From an uncultured Spongiibacteraceae bacterium (GTDB lineage Bacteria; Pseudomonadota; Gammaproteobacteria; Pseudomonadales; Dasaniaceae), in NCBI GenBank assembly GCA_937969395.1, contig CALBVI010000168.1:1-5660 (forward strand): a DNA stretch of 5,660 nt, in the 5' to 3' direction. Below the pieces are notes generated by a model. That model had not been told where the DNA came from and searched no databases. It worked only from the letters and a program-made list of their open reading frames with translations. Of this stretch, positions 5,514 through 5,660 are shown one piece after another (within the stretch, counting starts at the first letter, position 1; each line of letters opens with the position of its first letter). The translations under genes were made by a program, and so were the position numbers.

Positions 5514-5660
5514 ATGACAACCCAAAGCAAATTTCTATTATCACTAGCTGGTGGATTACTATTAAGCGCCACGGCATCGCTTACCTTAGCGCAAGATGAT
5601 ACTACCGATGCTGACAGTGAGCCCTTAGCTGCTTTACCCTTAAACGAACTTCGCGCATTT
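5514..5660 (+). CDS. ctpA: S41-family C-terminal processing protease CtpA, N-terminal part
   Basis: Only the first 49 codons are in the window and the frame is open to its right edge. The protein starts MTTQSKFLLS, has a hydrophobic signal sequence (7-24) with likely cleavage after LTLA at residue 26, then an acidic linker (QDDTTDADSEP) and LPLNELRAF, which matches the conserved 'LPLEELRxF' opening of the mature CtpA/Prc-type proteases. The family uses a Ser-Lys dyad and a PDZ domain, both beyond the window, to degrade periplasmic proteins from their C-termini. In Pseudomonas aeruginosa CtpA works with the lipoprotein LbcA on peptidoglycan cross-link hydrolases and sits next to envC, as here. 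The ATG at 5514 has a GAGG ribosome site at 5502-5505. The name rests on the short motif plus gene order. Confidence 0.85.
   Translation, partial: MTTQSKFLLSLAGGLLLSATASLTLAQDDTTDADSEPLAALPLNELRAF

Overview
The window looks like a stretch of core chromosome from a gammaproteobacterium. The gene order is trmL, secB, grxC, a membrane rhodanese (YibN type), gpmI, envC, ctpA. From memory this is the order seen in Pseudomonas, and much of it recurs near the yib genes of Escherichia coli. The base composition is moderate and AT-leaning, unlike GC-rich Pseudomonas. A marine lineage near Cellvibrionales/Spongiibacteraceae would fit, but that is inference. A possible MSHA-pilus (MshI/PilM-like) gene fragment at the left edge is compatible with it.

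Layout. Positions 1-245 (minus strand) hold the first 81 codons of a gene that resembles mshI and starts with GTG. Positions 246-433 are a divergent intergenic region with a strong hairpin just in front of trmL (434-904, plus). A bidirectional intrinsic terminator at 942-975 separates trmL from the convergent minus-strand operon rhodanese-grxC-secB, which is transcribed from about 2330 down to 1000. Positions 2265-2539 are a second divergent control region; it holds several dyad symmetries and the probable promoters of the rhodanese operon and of gpmI. gpmI (2540-4096), envC (4136-5308) and the start of ctpA (5514 to the window edge) then run on the plus strand. The 205-base gap before ctpA contains a 14-base tandem repeat and an inverted near-copy of its core.

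How the genes fit together. The minus-strand operon joins a membrane-anchored rhodanese, a glutaredoxin and the SecB export chaperone, so it concerns thiol chemistry and the supply of unfolded proteins to the Sec translocon. The plus-strand group joins a glycolytic mutase to two cell-envelope proteins. EnvC is the periplasmic activator of the division amidases, and CtpA is a periplasmic C-terminal processing protease, a family that in Pseudomonas controls peptidoglycan hydrolase levels. TrmL modifies the wobble base of leucine tRNAs.

I found no mobile element, CRISPR array, RNA gene or evident new system. All complete genes are intact, of normal length and keep their key residues. The points worth a second look are the regulatory dyads and repeats between genes and a few residue-level details in EnvC and the glutaredoxin.
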